Assembly: GCA_015660865.1 (NCBI GenBank)
Contig: JACTUA010000001.1
Span: 62,001-126,000 of the forward strand
Reading direction: 5' to 3'
From: Methanomicrobiales archaeon
GTDB lineage: Archaea > Halobacteriota > Methanomicrobia > Methanomicrobiales > JACTUA01
DNA: 64,000 nt
Part shown: positions 26,959 to 35,771 of the stretch, one piece after another
Layout of the letters: every line of letters starts with the position of its first letter
Numbering within the stretch: position 1 is the first letter of the stretch
Translations under genes and position numbers: made by a program
The notes under the pieces: generated by a model
The model's input: only the letters and a program-made list of their open reading frames with translations
The model's database searches: none
Told to the model about the DNA's origin: nothing

Positions 26959-27387
26959 TTATTTCTTCACGACCGTGATCTTCGCCGGGGGGCTCTTGTT
27001 TGCGAGGAATGCCCCGAGCTTGCCCTCCATGTCGGCGGTCAGGGTTCCCATGAGGACGAGGAACATCTCCTGGTACTCCTTCTCGGCAAGGTTGACCTGC
27101 TCCATGAGGAGTTTCAGGTCTGCGAGCGTGGCGAGGTCGCGCTTCATCACGATCCCCACCGCCTCGACCGTCTGGCCCACCTTCCGCTTTACTCCGATGT
27201 CCATGCCCTTCCCGTCGACGAACTCGATGGCTGTCTTCTTCCCGGAGAAGAACGATCTCGGGGTTGCCAGCTTCTCCTGGAGGAACCTCTTCAGGTCATC
27301 CAGGTAGCTGGGTCCGATGTGGTAGGTCTTCCGGGGCTGCCAGATTCCGATCAGACCGTTGATATCCTGCATAAGATCTGCGCTCAT
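26959..27387 (-). CDS. Conserved hypothetical protein next to the nitrogenase-like operon
   Basis: A 142-residue soluble protein that I do not recognise (MSADLMQDINGLIGIWQPRK, DLKRFLQEKLATPRSF, EFVDGKGMDIGVKRKVGQTVE, long acidic-basic helix LADLKLLMEQVNLAEKEYQEMF). GGAGG lies 7 bases before the ATG, which fixes the start. It ends with a lysine-rich tail and a TAA that has been duplicated together with the preceding codons. It converges on the nitrogenase-like operon. Confidence 0.65.
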   Translation of the reverse strand: MSADLMQDINGLIGIWQPRKTYHIGPSYLDDLKRFLQEKLATPRSFFSGKKTAIEFVDGKGMDIGVKRKVGQTVEAVGIVMKRDLATLADLKLLMEQVNLAEKEYQEMFLVLMGTLTADMEGKLGAFLANKSPPAKITVVKK

Positions 27388-27575
27388 CGCCAATCCTCCA
27401 GCTAGGAGATCATCTATTCCTGTCTGGATTACCGTGATCTCCGGGACCTTCCGGCCCCTGGAACACGATAGAGCTCCCCCTCCGGGATAATAAACCTGTA
27501 TGATTTTCTCCCCCATATGAGCCGCTGGAGGTCTGCCTCTCCGAAAAAAGGGTGTTGCGTGGGTCGCGAAACAGA

Positions 27576-28709
27576 TCAGGGGTTTCTCAGGAACGCGGCG
27601 ATGAAGTCCCCGACATCCGGGGTCTTTGCCTGCCCGCCCATGTCCCGGGTCTTCACCCCCGACGCGATCGCCCGCACTATCCCGTCGAGGACCGCAGCGG
27701 CGGCTTCGTGCTCCCCGATGTGATCGAGGAGCATGGATCCCGCCCAGATGGTCGCCATCGGGTTCGCCACCCCGAGGCCCCTGTACCTGGGGGCCGAGCC
27801 GTGGATGGGCTCGAACATGGAGGTTCCCCCGGGGTTGATATTCCCGCCCGGCGCAAGCCCGAGGCCCCCCTGGATCATCGCGCCCAGGTCGGTGATGATG
27901 TCCCCGAACATGTTCGGAGAGACCACGACGTCGAAGGACTCGGGGTTCTTCACGAACCACATGGTGACTGCGTCGACAAAGGAGAACTCGGAGGAGATCC
28001 CGGGGTATGCCTTCGCGACCTCGGAAAAGACATCCCGCCAGAGCCCGTAGATATCGGTGAGGACATTCGCCTTGTCAACCGAGGTGACCTTGGGGGGCGT
28101 CCTCCCCCGCCGGCGTGCCAAGTCGAAAGCGAACCGGATGACCCGCCGCGCTCCTTCCCGGGTGATCACACCGATCTGGTACGCCACCTCCTCGGCATCG
28201 CTCTCGGCATCGACCCCGAACTTCACCTGGTAGAGGGAGCGGATCACCTCGAGGGCCTGCTTCTCCTCTCCCTTGAAACGGGAGCCGATCCCCACGTAGA
28301 AGTCCTCGGTGTTCTCCCGGACTACGACGAAGTCGATATCGGCAGGCCCCTTCCCGGCCAGCGGGGTCCAGACCCCGGGGAGGAGCTTCACCGGCCGGAG
28401 GTTCACGTACTGGTCGAAGTGGAAACGCAGGGAGAGGAGGATCCCCTTCTCGAGGATCCCGGGCTTCACCCGTTCGTCGCCGATGGCCCCGAAGTAGATG
28501 GCCCGGCACCCGCCGAGAGTCGTGAGATCCGCTTCAGTGAGGAGCTCGCCGGTCCGCAGGTAGCGCTCTGCCCCGATGTCGAGATCCCTCCAGCGGATAT
28601 CGAACCCGAACCGTTCTCCCGCTGCCTCAAGGACCTTCTTCCCCTCTGCGATCACCTCGGGGCCGATCCCGTCGCCGGCGATTGCAGCTACATCATGGCT
28701 TCGCGGCAT
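27576..28709 (-). CDS. leuB: 3-isopropylmalate/homoisocitrate-type dehydrogenase
   Basis: NAD-dependent oxidative decarboxylation of a beta-hydroxyacid: 3-isopropylmalate in leucine synthesis, or homologues in methanogen 2-oxosuberate (coenzyme B) synthesis. The 377-residue protein has [15 protein letters not shown], substrate arginines in [25 protein letters not shown], and the metal/NAD region [19 protein letters not shown] and [18 protein letters not shown]. It overlaps the upstream small subunit by 22 bases. Substrate choice between the leu and aks pathways cannot be settled here. Confidence 0.88.
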   Translation of the reverse strand: MPRSHDVAAIAGDGIGPEVIAEGKKVLEAAGERFGFDIRWRDLDIGAERYLRTGELLTEADLTTLGGCRAIYFGAIGDERVKPGILEKGILLSLRFHFDQYVNLRPVKLLPGVWTPLAGKGPADIDFVVVRENTEDFYVGIGSRFKGEEKQALEVIRSLYQVKFGVDAESDAEEVAYQIGVITREGARRVIRFAFDLARRRGRTPPKVTSVDKANVLTDIYGLWRDVFSEVAKAYPGISSEFSFVDAVTMWFVKNPESFDVVVSPNMFGDIITDLGAMIQGGLGLAPGGNINPGGTSMFEPIHGSAPRYRGLGVANPMATIWAGSMLLDHIGEHEAAAAVLDGIVRAIASGVKTRDMGGQAKTPDVGDFIAAFLRNP

Positions 28710-29251
28710 GTCGTTACCTCCGAGAGCCCGCGGGCGTACTCGACGAGCCCGCCTGCATCCACTATCTCCCGCAGGAAGGCCGGCACGGGCTCGAGCTCGT
28801 AGCGCTTCCCTTCGACGGTGAGGATCCCTCCCTCAAGGTCGAGTTCGGCGATCCGGCCGTCGCGGATATCCCCGGCAACGGCGCAGACGAGCGGGAGCAT
28901 CCCGGAGTTGATGGCATTCCGGTAGAAGATCCGGGCAAAGGAGACGGCCACAATGACCCGTATCCCCGCACCTTTCAGGGCGAGAGGGGCATGCTCCCGC
29001 GAGGAGCCGCACCCGAAGTTCCTTCCTGCCACGATGATGTCCCCCTCCTCTGCCCCTCCGGCGAAGTCATCCCTCGTCCCCTCGAAGGCATGCTTCGCGA
29101 GCTCCCGGGGGTCGTACAGGGTGAGGAACCGTCCCGGGATGATGGCATCGGTGTCTACGTCGTCCCCGAACTGCCAGACCCTTCCCGTGAGAACGCCCGT
29201 GGTAGCCTGCTCCACATTTCGCCCGGATTTTACCCTTGGCTTCCTTGCCAT
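28688..29251 (-). CDS. leuD: 3-isopropylmalate/homoaconitate dehydratase small subunit
   Basis: A 187-residue swivelling subunit that completes the hydro-lyase active site. Motifs are [41 protein letters not shown] and [16 protein letters not shown]. The YNPGN-like loop that sets substrate length in methanogen homoaconitases is not obvious; the region after [13 protein letters not shown] is conserved. The start at 29251 is 5 bases from the end of the large-subunit gene, and the next gene overlaps by 22 bases. Confidence 0.9.
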   Translation of the reverse strand: MARKPRVKSGRNVEQATTGVLTGRVWQFGDDVDTDAIIPGRFLTLYDPRELAKHAFEGTRDDFAGGAEEGDIIVAGRNFGCGSSREHAPLALKGAGIRVIVAVSFARIFYRNAINSGMLPLVCAVAGDIRDGRIAELDLEGGILTVEGKRYELEPVPAFLREIVDAGGLVEYARGLSEVTTCREAMM

Positions 29252-29255
29252 GGAT

Positions 29256-30506
29256 TCAGACCTCCCGCGGGTCGGTGATCTCCCCCGTAATCGCCGTCGC
29301 CGCAGCTGTGGCTGGCGAGGCCAGGTAGACCTTTGCATCCGCAGACCCCTGCCTCCCCTTGAAGTTGCGGTTCGAGGTGGAGAGGGAGACCTCGCCTGGC
29401 CCGAGGAGCCCGAAGGCGCCGCCCATGCAGGGGCCACAGCAGGGGGCCTCCACGAGGGCCCCTGCCTCGACGAAGCGTTCGATGTACCCCGCACGAAGGG
29501 CCTTCAGGTACTCCGCACGGGAAGCCGGAATGATGATGACCCTCAGCCCGTCGGAGAACTTCCGCTTCCCGAGGACCTCGGCAACCTCCTTAAGGTCCTC
29601 GAACCGGCCGTTCGTGCAGGAGCCGATGAACACCTGGTCTACGCGAGTCCCCGCAACCTCCCCGACGTCCACCACATGGTCCACGTTATGAGGGACTGCC
29701 ACCTGGGGAGCAAGGTCCGAGGCATCATAGGATCGCTCCTCGAGATATGCCGCATCGGGGTCTGCGGCAAGTTCGAAGGGCTCCATTCTCCTTCTCCCCC
29801 TCAGGTAAGCCCAGGTGATCCTGTCAGGCGGGACAATCCCTGCCTTCGCCCCCATCTCGACGGCCATGTTGCAGCAGGTCATCCTCCCCGCCATCCCCAT
29901 GCCTTCCATGGTTTCACCCGTGAACTCGAGAGCCTTATAGGTGGCCCCGTCGGCACCGATATCGCCGGCGATGGAGAGGATGAGATCCTTGGGACCCACC
30001 CGATTCGGGAAGGTGCCGTTCACCTCAACCCGGATGGTCCCGGGCACCCGGAAGTAGAGGGCACCGAACTTGAGGACGAAACCCATATCCGTGGAGCCGA
30101 TGCCTGTGGCGAACGCCCCCGTCGCCCCATACATGCAGGTGTGGGAGTCAGCCCCGACTACGATCTCGCCCGGGGCGGCAAGCCCCCGTTCCTCGACGAC
30201 CTGGTGGCAGACGCCCTCGGTCAGGTCGAGGTTCCGGATCCCCTGCTCCTCGGCGAACATCCGCATGAAGATGTGGTTCTGGGCCGCGGGGATGGAGTCG
30301 GCCGGCACCTGGTGGTCGAAGAGCATGATCACCTTCCCGGGGTCAAAGACCCTCTTCCCGTCCATCTCCCGGAACTTCTGAATGGCCAGGGGGCCGGTGA
30401 TGTCATGGATCATGGCCGCGTCAACCGGTGCCATGACCACCTCTCCTGTAGCGACCTCCCGCCTGCACCCGCGGGAGAAGATCTTCTCGACGATGGTGGC
30501 TCCCAT
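29256..30506 (-). CDS. leuC: 3-isopropylmalate/homoaconitate dehydratase large subunit
   Basis: A 416-residue aconitase-family subunit with a [4Fe-4S] cluster. Cluster cysteines are in [13 protein letters not shown] and [36 protein letters not shown] is the other signature. The start [13 protein letters not shown] at 30506 matches family N-termini; upstream in-frame codons to 30629 are not convincing. It heads a leuC-leuD-leuB operon with very tight spacing. The leader is about 100 bases, long enough for control sequences. Confidence 0.92.
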   Translation of the reverse strand: MGATIVEKIFSRGCRREVATGEVVMAPVDAAMIHDITGPLAIQKFREMDGKRVFDPGKVIMLFDHQVPADSIPAAQNHIFMRMFAEEQGIRNLDLTEGVCHQVVEERGLAAPGEIVVGADSHTCMYGATGAFATGIGSTDMGFVLKFGALYFRVPGTIRVEVNGTFPNRVGPKDLILSIAGDIGADGATYKALEFTGETMEGMGMAGRMTCCNMAVEMGAKAGIVPPDRITWAYLRGRRRMEPFELAADPDAAYLEERSYDASDLAPQVAVPHNVDHVVDVGEVAGTRVDQVFIGSCTNGRFEDLKEVAEVLGKRKFSDGLRVIIIPASRAEYLKALRAGYIERFVEAGALVEAPCCGPCMGGAFGLLGPGEVSLSTSNRNFKGRQGSADAKVYLASPATAAATAITGEITDPREV

Positions 30507-30628
30507 GTACGAATCCCAGAAATAATGGATGGGGATAGGTATTGTAGTTTCGGGGCGGTCCGCCTTCCTGATGGTGGTGCTGCCCCTTTGATTACCGATA
30601 ACATAATTAGACCGTATTTTGGACGACA

Positions 30629-30640
30629 CTTTTATTTATA
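30629..30640 (-). promoter_or_regulatory. leuCDB promoter TATA box
   Basis: On the minus strand TATAAATAAAAG, the best TATA match in the gap, giving a transcript start near 30610 and a leader of about 100 bases before leuC. Confidence 0.6.
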
Positions 30641-30659
30641 CAGGAAGCCAATGTTGGAT

Positions 30660-30682
30660 AAGTTGTCAAGCCTTGACAACTT
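30660..30682. promoter_or_regulatory. Perfect 10-bp inverted repeat, probable operator
   Basis: AAGTTGTCAA (30660-30669), centre GCC, then TTGACAACTT (30673-30682). It lies 20 bases upstream of the leu TATA box and just before TAAATTA (30685-30691), the likely TATA of the plus-strand toxin-antitoxin pair. Autorepression by the antitoxin is the simplest reading; a leu regulator is the alternative. Confidence 0.65.
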
Positions 30683-30725
30683 GTAAATTAAAGCGAGCCG
30701 GATCAAAAAAGGAAGGAAATAAGAT

Positions 30726-30962
30726 ATGCAGAAAGTGACCGCAGGTGAGGAGACCGCGAACAAGAGGGTTGCACTGACACCGAGTACATGGGAAGCCCTC
30801 TCTAATCTGCGTCGCCCTGGTCAAACATTTGATCAGACAGTCGCAGAATTGATCGGCGAGCGTCAACGATTACAGCTAATCACGGATCTTGATGCCATTG
30901 ATGCTACTGAAACAATCATTCCGTGGGATCAGGCGAAGCAGGAGCTTGGTACCACGGAGTGA
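30726..30962 (+). CDS. Antitoxin of a RelE/ParE-type pair
   Basis: A 78-residue protein: NKRVALTPSTWEALSNLRRPGQTFDQTVAELI resembles the short archaeal antitoxins with a ribbon-helix-helix-like start, and the C-terminal part (IDATETIIPWDQAKQELGTT) would wrap the toxin. Base composition is clearly lower in GC than the neighbours, which fits a mobile module. The stop overlaps the toxin start. A perfect palindrome lies 44 bases upstream. Confidence 0.75.
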   Translation: MQKVTAGEETANKRVALTPSTWEALSNLRRPGQTFDQTVAELIGERQRLQLITDLDAIDATETIIPWDQAKQELGTTE

Positions 30963-31234
30963 ATCTTTTGCATTTGAAGATAACTCAACGTGCCAAAAAC
31001 TTTCTTGCTGGCCTTCATGAAAAGGATCGTCGCATCGTAGTCGAACACATCGATCGTCTCGCTAATCATCCGCATGCACATGGGGACATCAAACGTCTCA
31101 ATACCCCCAAGGAACGCTACCGGATGCATGTGTCTTACCGTTACACCGTATTCTTCTACCCTGACGGGAAGGATATCGTTGTCAACGAGATAATGACCAC
31201 CGAACAGGCTCATAAGAGGTACGGTAGGATATAG
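30959..31234 (+). CDS. RelE/ParE-family toxin
   Basis: A 91-residue protein with the RelE-like fold pattern: LKITQRAKNFLAGLHEKDRRIVVEHIDRLANHPHAHGDIKRL, then KERYRMHVSYRYTVFFYPDGKDIVVNEIMTTEQAHKRYGRI. Family members cleave mRNA at the ribosome or poison gyrase. The GTG at 30959 overlaps the antitoxin TGA; a TTG at 30968, 8 bases after GGAG, is equally possible. GC content is low like that of its partner. Confidence 0.8.
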   Translation: MNLLHLKITQRAKNFLAGLHEKDRRIVVEHIDRLANHPHAHGDIKRLNTPKERYRMHVSYRYTVFFYPDGKDIVVNEIMTTEQAHKRYGRI

Positions 31235-31428
31235 AGTCCTGATGAGTGGACGCCTCGGAGCAAATGGACGATAATCAGCTTACCTTTTTTCCGCTTCTTC
31301 GGCGGCCCCTCGCGGATGACCTCCTTCATCCTCTCAACGAACCGGCTGATAGTCCCCAGCCGCTCGAAGAGGGAGTAGAGGTCATCGTCGGTTCCCCCCT
31401 CACGGCCGCTCCCTGGACCGTTTCGCCC
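31210..31428 (-). pseudogene. Possible remnant of a small gene beside the toxin-antitoxin pair
   Basis: On the minus strand a frame without stops contains DDDLYSLFERLGTISRFVE, then ERMKEVIREGPPKKRKKGK, which looks like real protein with GC-ending codons. There is no start codon in frame (an in-frame TGA lies at 31429-31431), and its 3' part runs antisense into the low-GC toxin gene. I read it as the remains of a small gene cut by arrival of the toxin-antitoxin module. It may also be chance. Confidence 0.25.
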
Positions 31429-31966
31429 TCACCACAAGGAGATCCTCCCCTTCTACCCGGTTCCTTCTCACAACCCCGGCAAAGAACCCGGCATCCCGGA
31501 GGAGACCGAGAACCTCTTCGACACCGGTTATCTCCGATATGACGAGGAGGAGTCTCCCGCCGGGTGCAAGGATCCGGGGGAGATCCGATAGAAGCCTCCT
31601 GATGACGTCCCGGCCTCCTTCACCCCCGTCGAGCGCCTCCTCGAGCCAGTCGTCTATCCGCTCCCCGGGCTTCGTGGGGAGGTATGGCGGGTTGAAGAGG
31701 ATGAGGTCAAAGTGTCCCCGGAGGCCGGCGGTCAGGTCCGCCCTGGCAACTCCAACCCCATCGGATGATGCCATCCGGCAGGCGTGGGGGTTCACGTCCG
31801 TTGCGATGATGATGGCAGCCTTTCCCACGAGATGCCGGGCGATATACCCGCTCCCTGTCCCCAGGTCCAGGACCCGGTCGGAGGGTTTCAGCTCGTCGAG
31901 AGCGGCCTCAAGGAGAAGGAGGGTGTCTTCCCGGACAGGATAAACCTGGTCTGGGTCGGCGTCCAT
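31400..31966 (-). CDS. HemK2/Mtq2-like N5-glutamine methyltransferase
   Basis: A 188-residue class I SAM methyltransferase. The SAM motif is VLDLGTGSGYIARHL, with the acidic end of strand 2 in ATDVNPHA, and the catalytic LILFNPPYLP. In archaea and eukaryotes this small HemK form methylates the GGQ glutamine of release factor 1. It lies one base after the ksgA-type gene within the translation operon, which supports a translational role. Confidence 0.82.
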   Translation of the reverse strand: MDADPDQVYPVREDTLLLLEAALDELKPSDRVLDLGTGSGYIARHLVGKAAIIIATDVNPHACRMASSDGVGVARADLTAGLRGHFDLILFNPPYLPTKPGERIDDWLEEALDGGEGGRDVIRRLLSDLPRILAPGGRLLLVISEITGVEEVLGLLRDAGFFAGVVRRNRVEGEDLLVVRAKRSRERP

Positions 31967-32731
31967 CTACATCACGTTGGCTATCTCGGCAAAATTCCTG
32001 AGCGAGAGGGCCTCGGGGCGCAGGGCCAGAACCTCCGGCGGGATGGATGCCGTCATCCGGTCCACCACCTCTCCTCCGAAGATCCCCCTCGCGGATTTCA
32101 GGCCGTTTTTCACCGTCTTGCGCCGGTGCGAGAAGAGGGCCCTCACCACGTCGGCGTAGCGTTTCCTGTCTTTTAAAGGGTAGGGAGGCTGCCTGGGGAT
32201 GATTCGCACCACGGTGGAGTGGACCTGGGGCCTGGGTGAGAAGGCATTCGGGGGGATATGAAGGCACCGTTTCACATCGGCATAGGTCTGGACCATGACC
32301 GTGAGGCGCCCGCATGCCGGGGTGCCGATCCGGGCCACCATCCGGTCGGCGAACTCTGCCTGATACATCAGGATGGCCTCGGTGAATCCTCTCTCCAGCA
32401 GACGGAAGGTAATCGGGGATGAGATCGAGTAGGGGAGGTTCGAGACCACGAGCTCGAAGGGCGGGAGCTCGACCCTTACGGCATCGCCCTCGATGAGGTG
32501 GAGGGAACCGTCTGCGATCTCTGGGGCAAAGATACTCCTGAGTTCCTCAACGAGGACCGAATCGATCTCGACTGCAACCACCTCGGCCCCCCGGTCCAGG
32601 AGACCCCTCGTGAGAACCCCTCTGCCCGGCCCGACCTCGAGGACCACCCTCCCCGTGACATCCACGAGGGAGAGGATACGCTCCGCAGCCTGTTCGTCAA
32701 CGAGGAAGTGCTGGTCCCTCCGGGCTGTCAT
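31967..32731 (-). CDS. rsmA: Ribosomal small-subunit RNA adenine dimethyltransferase
   Basis: KsgA/Dim1 enzyme that dimethylates two adjacent adenines in the 3' hairpin of 16S rRNA. The 254-residue protein starts with RRDQHFLVDEQAAERIL, has SAM motif VLEVGPGRGVLTRGLL and catalytic VVSNLPYSISSPI. The start overlaps the upstream stop in ATGA. Confidence 0.95.
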   Translation of the reverse strand: MTARRDQHFLVDEQAAERILSLVDVTGRVVLEVGPGRGVLTRGLLDRGAEVVAVEIDSVLVEELRSIFAPEIADGSLHLIEGDAVRVELPPFELVVSNLPYSISSPITFRLLERGFTEAILMYQAEFADRMVARIGTPACGRLTVMVQTYADVKRCLHIPPNAFSPRPQVHSTVVRIIPRQPPYPLKDRKRYADVVRALFSHRRKTVKNGLKSARGIFGGEVVDRMTASIPPEVLALRPEALSLRNFAEIANVM

Positions 32732-33291
32732 CGCGCGGTGAAGACCCGGTACTTGGTCTCCGGGTCTTCGATCTCCTCGAGGACACGGTTGATGATCATC
32801 CGGTCGGGATGGGGCATGGCCTTGATCCGGTGCGAGATGTCGGCGAAGGACTCGAAGGGCTTCTTCTGCCGCTCGTCGAGGATCTCCCAGAGGAGCTTCT
32901 TCCCGATCCCGGGGAGGAGGTGGAGCATATGAAGCTTCGGGGTGACGGGGACCGAGGTGTTGAAGAACCGGACGAAGTGCACCTCGTTCTCCCGGACAAT
33001 CTGCTCGACCACGTAGGGAACCTCCACCCGGGCGGTGGGGGTGAGCTCCTCGAAGCCGATGCGCCGTTTCACCCGCTCCACCTTCTCCCGCTCCTCGTCG
33101 CCGATATAGAGCTTCTCGTGGATCTGGATATTCGCGGCGGGCTTCGGGACGAGCTCCAGGAGCTTGAACTGCTCGACACCGATCCCCTGGACCAGGGGCT
33201 CCCGCTTGTAGACCGGGCGGGGATCATCGGCATGCCCCTTCTGAAGGATATCCAGCACTATGCAGTAGTTCTCCTTCTTCTCGGTCCTCAT
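32728..33291 (-). CDS. DUF655-family RNA/DNA-binding protein
   Basis: A 187-residue protein with an N-terminal OB-like part (KENYCIVLDILQKGHADDPR) and a C-terminal helix-hairpin-helix region (LHLLPGIGKKLLWEILDERQK). DUF655 proteins are widespread in archaea and sit between rpoF and ksgA, as here; they probably act in rRNA or tRNA handling. GGGGAG lies before the ATG at 33291, which excludes a longer N-terminus. Confidence 0.85.
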   Translation of the reverse strand: MRTEKKENYCIVLDILQKGHADDPRPVYKREPLVQGIGVEQFKLLELVPKPAANIQIHEKLYIGDEEREKVERVKRRIGFEELTPTARVEVPYVVEQIVRENEVHFVRFFNTSVPVTPKLHMLHLLPGIGKKLLWEILDERQKKPFESFADISHRIKAMPHPDRMIINRVLEEIEDPETKYRVFTAR

Positions 33292-33304
33292 CGGCGTCTC
33301 CCCT

Positions 33305-33655
33305 CTAGAGATATTCAGAGACCAAGGAGAGGATCTGTTCGAGCTCCTCCCCCGTAAGGGTGAACCGCTCCTTCGCATAGATGGCGCGGAGCTCGTCCCT
33401 CGTCCTAGGCATGATGTTTGCGATCCGGAAGGCGATGTCGGGTTTCATCTTCTCGAGCTTGAGGAGGGCCGCGACGAGATCCCTGGCCTGCTCCGGCGTA
33501 TTCTTCGCAAGGTGGGTCACATGCTCGATGGACCGCCGGAGCTCGTAGGCCATCTCGGTGGCATCCTCCCTCCGGGCCTCCTCCACCTGCGAGAGAACCT
33601 CCTTCAGCTCTGAGAGGGTGATCCTCTCCTCTCCCAGTACCCCTTTTACCCGCAT
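33305..33655 (-). CDS. rpoF: DNA-directed RNA polymerase subunit F (Rpb4-like)
   Basis: A 116-residue protein that pairs with subunit E to form the polymerase stalk. Its all-helical pattern (RITLSELKEVLSQVEEARR, RRSIEHVTHLAKNTPEQARDLV, FRIANIMPRTRDELRAIYAKE, LTGEELEQILSLV) fits archaeal RpoF in length and layout. It lies between L21e and DUF655, its usual archaeal position. Confidence 0.9.
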   Translation of the reverse strand: MRVKGVLGEERITLSELKEVLSQVEEARREDATEMAYELRRSIEHVTHLAKNTPEQARDLVAALLKLEKMKPDIAFRIANIMPRTRDELRAIYAKERFTLTGEELEQILSLVSEYL

Positions 33656-33677
33656 CGCCAGATCCCTCCCGGATACT

Positions 33678-33968
33678 TCACCTTTGGGCTTTTAGATGTT
33701 GCGGTCGTGCGATGACGGTCTTCGTGCTCTCCCCGTCACGGATCTGGAGGAGCCAGGCCCGCCCCCGCTGCCCGACGATGGTCCCCGTCTTCCCGTGGAA
33801 CCTCCTGTTGGGCATGCCCTGGTGGACGCTCGGCTCGCAGACGATGTGTACCTTCTGCCCGACCTCGAACTTCTGGATCACTGACGTAACAGGGGGGATA
33901 CCCCGGCGCCGTATCTCCTTCTTGAACTTGTAGCGTGTCTTCTTCCGTGGACCATGGTGGTGTGCCAT
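33678..33968 (-). CDS. rpl21e: Large ribosomal subunit protein L21e
   Basis: A 96-residue basic protein (HHHGPRKKTRYKFKKEIRRRG, GQKVHIVCEPSVHQGMPNRRFHGKTGTIVGQRG) with the SH3-like barrel of L21e. It binds 23S rRNA. It follows pus10 without a gap (stop and start adjacent) and precedes rpoF. Confidence 0.96.
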   Translation of the reverse strand: MAHHHGPRKKTRYKFKKEIRRRGIPPVTSVIQKFEVGQKVHIVCEPSVHQGMPNRRFHGKTGTIVGQRGRAWLLQIRDGESTKTVIARPQHLKAQR

Positions 33969-35201
33969 TTACTCCATCTCCTCGCTTCCCTCGACCTCCA
34001 GAACGTCGAGCTGGATGACCCGTGCCGGCCTCCCGAGGATACCGGCGAGGCTTGGCTGCGTCCTCCCGCCGTCACCCGATACGAGCTCCTTCACGTACAG
34101 GCCTGCCTCTCCGACGACATCAAGGAAAAATCTGCCGTCCTCCTGGCCTGCCACTCTCGCATCGACGACGCGGCGTTCCCGTATCCTGTCAGCCCTCCGG
34201 TGGACCACCCGGGTCGGGGTCCTCTGGCAGACCACCGCCCCCTTCAGGCGATCCAGGGCCTCTTCGAGTTCATTGCAGGCGATTCCGCCCTCAACCTCAA
34301 CGGAGATCCTGTACTTTTTATGGGCTTTTTCTGATTTAAGGGTTTCCACCGCCCCCCTCGTGGACCAGCCACCGATGGAGACCCCGACCCTGCCCGCGGC
34401 GTTCCGGTTCACCGCCTCCTCGAGGAGCGCGAGGTCGGGGGCGCGCCTCCGGGGCGCCACCATCTCCATCACAAAGGGCCTCCCTGACCCGAGCATCCGT
34501 GCATCGATATCCTCGCGCCCTGCCCCGTGGAGGACGGCATCCGCGGCCTGGAACGCCTCCACCGCGGTCCTCCCGATGAGCTCCTCCACCGAGTCGGGGT
34601 ACATCTTCCCGGTGAAGCCACAGCGCTCGCACCCGGCCCCGTAGCAGACCCGGCAGGGCCACCTGGTCTGGGGGATCCCCCGCTCGAGCTTCGTGTACCG
34701 GCCGCGGAAGAAGACGGGGGTGATCTCGAGCTCCACGGCCCCCTCCGCGAGGTTGAGGATCGCGACCACATCGGGATGGGAGAGATCCGCCGACTTCCCT
34801 GTGATGGCAGAGACAGCCTTCCCCACCTCGCGGTTCATCTCGGACTTGAGGGGCTCGGGTCCGGTGAGGCCGAGATCCGACCAGACCATCTCTTCGCTCT
34901 CGGCCATGAGGGGGGGGACCCTCGTCCCGATCAGGAAGGTGGAGTGGTCGATCCCTGAGAGGGCCTCCCCCACCCGCGCCGCCCATATCCCGATATCGGA
35001 GAAGAGATCGTGGCAGATCCAGCAGGATCCCTCGTGCGGTTTATAGGGGATATTTCTCTCGATGGCATGGGCGACCCGGAGCCCCTGCCCCCTCTCCCCG
35101 TTGGAGAGCCCATGGGACCGCTTGCCAAAGAACCTCCCCAGGCAGTGATCGCAGATCTCCCCGTAGGCAAGGATCCTCTCCAGCTGCTCATCTAGCTCCA
35201 T
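33969..35201 (-). CDS. pus10: tRNA pseudouridine synthase Pus10
   Basis: Makes pseudouridine 54 (and often 55) in archaeal tRNA. The 410-residue protein has an N-terminal zinc region (CDHCLGRFFGKRSHGLSNGER, CWICHDLF), an accessory THUMP-containing domain (CRVCYGAGCERCGFTGK) and the catalytic domain with GSGRPFVMEMVAPRRR and CQRTPTRVVHRRADRIRERRV. The catalytic Asp is expected in ARGREDIDARMLGSGRP, where REDIDARML is visible. It is followed on the DNA by trmY, which methylates the pseudouridine 54 it makes. Confidence 0.95.
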   Translation of the reverse strand: MELDEQLERILAYGEICDHCLGRFFGKRSHGLSNGERGQGLRVAHAIERNIPYKPHEGSCWICHDLFSDIGIWAARVGEALSGIDHSTFLIGTRVPPLMAESEEMVWSDLGLTGPEPLKSEMNREVGKAVSAITGKSADLSHPDVVAILNLAEGAVELEITPVFFRGRYTKLERGIPQTRWPCRVCYGAGCERCGFTGKMYPDSVEELIGRTAVEAFQAADAVLHGAGREDIDARMLGSGRPFVMEMVAPRRRAPDLALLEEAVNRNAAGRVGVSIGGWSTRGAVETLKSEKAHKKYRISVEVEGGIACNELEEALDRLKGAVVCQRTPTRVVHRRADRIRERRVVDARVAGQEDGRFFLDVVGEAGLYVKELVSGDGGRTQPSLAGILGRPARVIQLDVLEVEGSEEME

Positions 35202-35770
35202 CCCGCCTCCCTCCGGTCGAGCTCGTTCTGGAGGACCGTGATGGCATGGTCGGCATGGAGAACCCTCGGGCCGACGGAGATGCGGGGGAGTCCCGGGAGA
35301 ATCTCCTCTTCTTCGGCGGTGAAATCCAGGTGGTCCGAGAGGAGGAATGCCCCCGGGAGATCCGGGAATGTCCGCATGTCCCGGCCATCCTCGGAGAGAA
35401 CCGCATAGCCCCCATCAGCGATGAGGCCGGCGAGGCCCCCGCGCCTCACGAGGATCCCCGGACTTGATTCCCGGAAGGACTCCCCGGTTGGGAGAGCGAG
35501 GGCCTTTCGGATAAGGGCGGCGGTGCTCCGCTCATCGGGGGAGAGGGATCTCACGACCGATCCCTGCAGGAGCAGGTCCTTCGGTGGGGACGGGGGCCCG
35601 AGGAGGATGAGGTGGATCTCGGCGTCCCTCCGGATGCCATGCGAGATCGAGAGGGCCGCATTCACGCACCGGCAGAGGATGTCCATCCTCCCTGCCGAAC
35701 CCGGGAGGTCATCGAGAGGAAAACCATTCCCTGTGGGGGCGAGATGCCCCACCACGGCAAAGGTCCGCAT
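35192..35770 (-). CDS. trmY: tRNA pseudouridine(54) N1-methyltransferase
   Basis: SPOUT-class enzyme that methylates N1 of pseudouridine 54, the product of Pus10. The 192-residue protein shows RTFAVVGHLAPTGNGFPLDDLPG, the knot region with SDHLDFTAEEEEIL and ISVGPRVLHADHAITVLQNELD. It overlaps pus10 by 10 bases, so both steps of one modification are coupled. Confidence 0.95.
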   Translation of the reverse strand: MRTFAVVGHLAPTGNGFPLDDLPGSAGRMDILCRCVNAALSISHGIRRDAEIHLILLGPPSPPKDLLLQGSVVRSLSPDERSTAALIRKALALPTGESFRESSPGILVRRGGLAGLIADGGYAVLSEDGRDMRTFPDLPGAFLLSDHLDFTAEEEEILPGLPRISVGPRVLHADHAITVLQNELDRREAGWS

Positions 35771-35771
35771 C

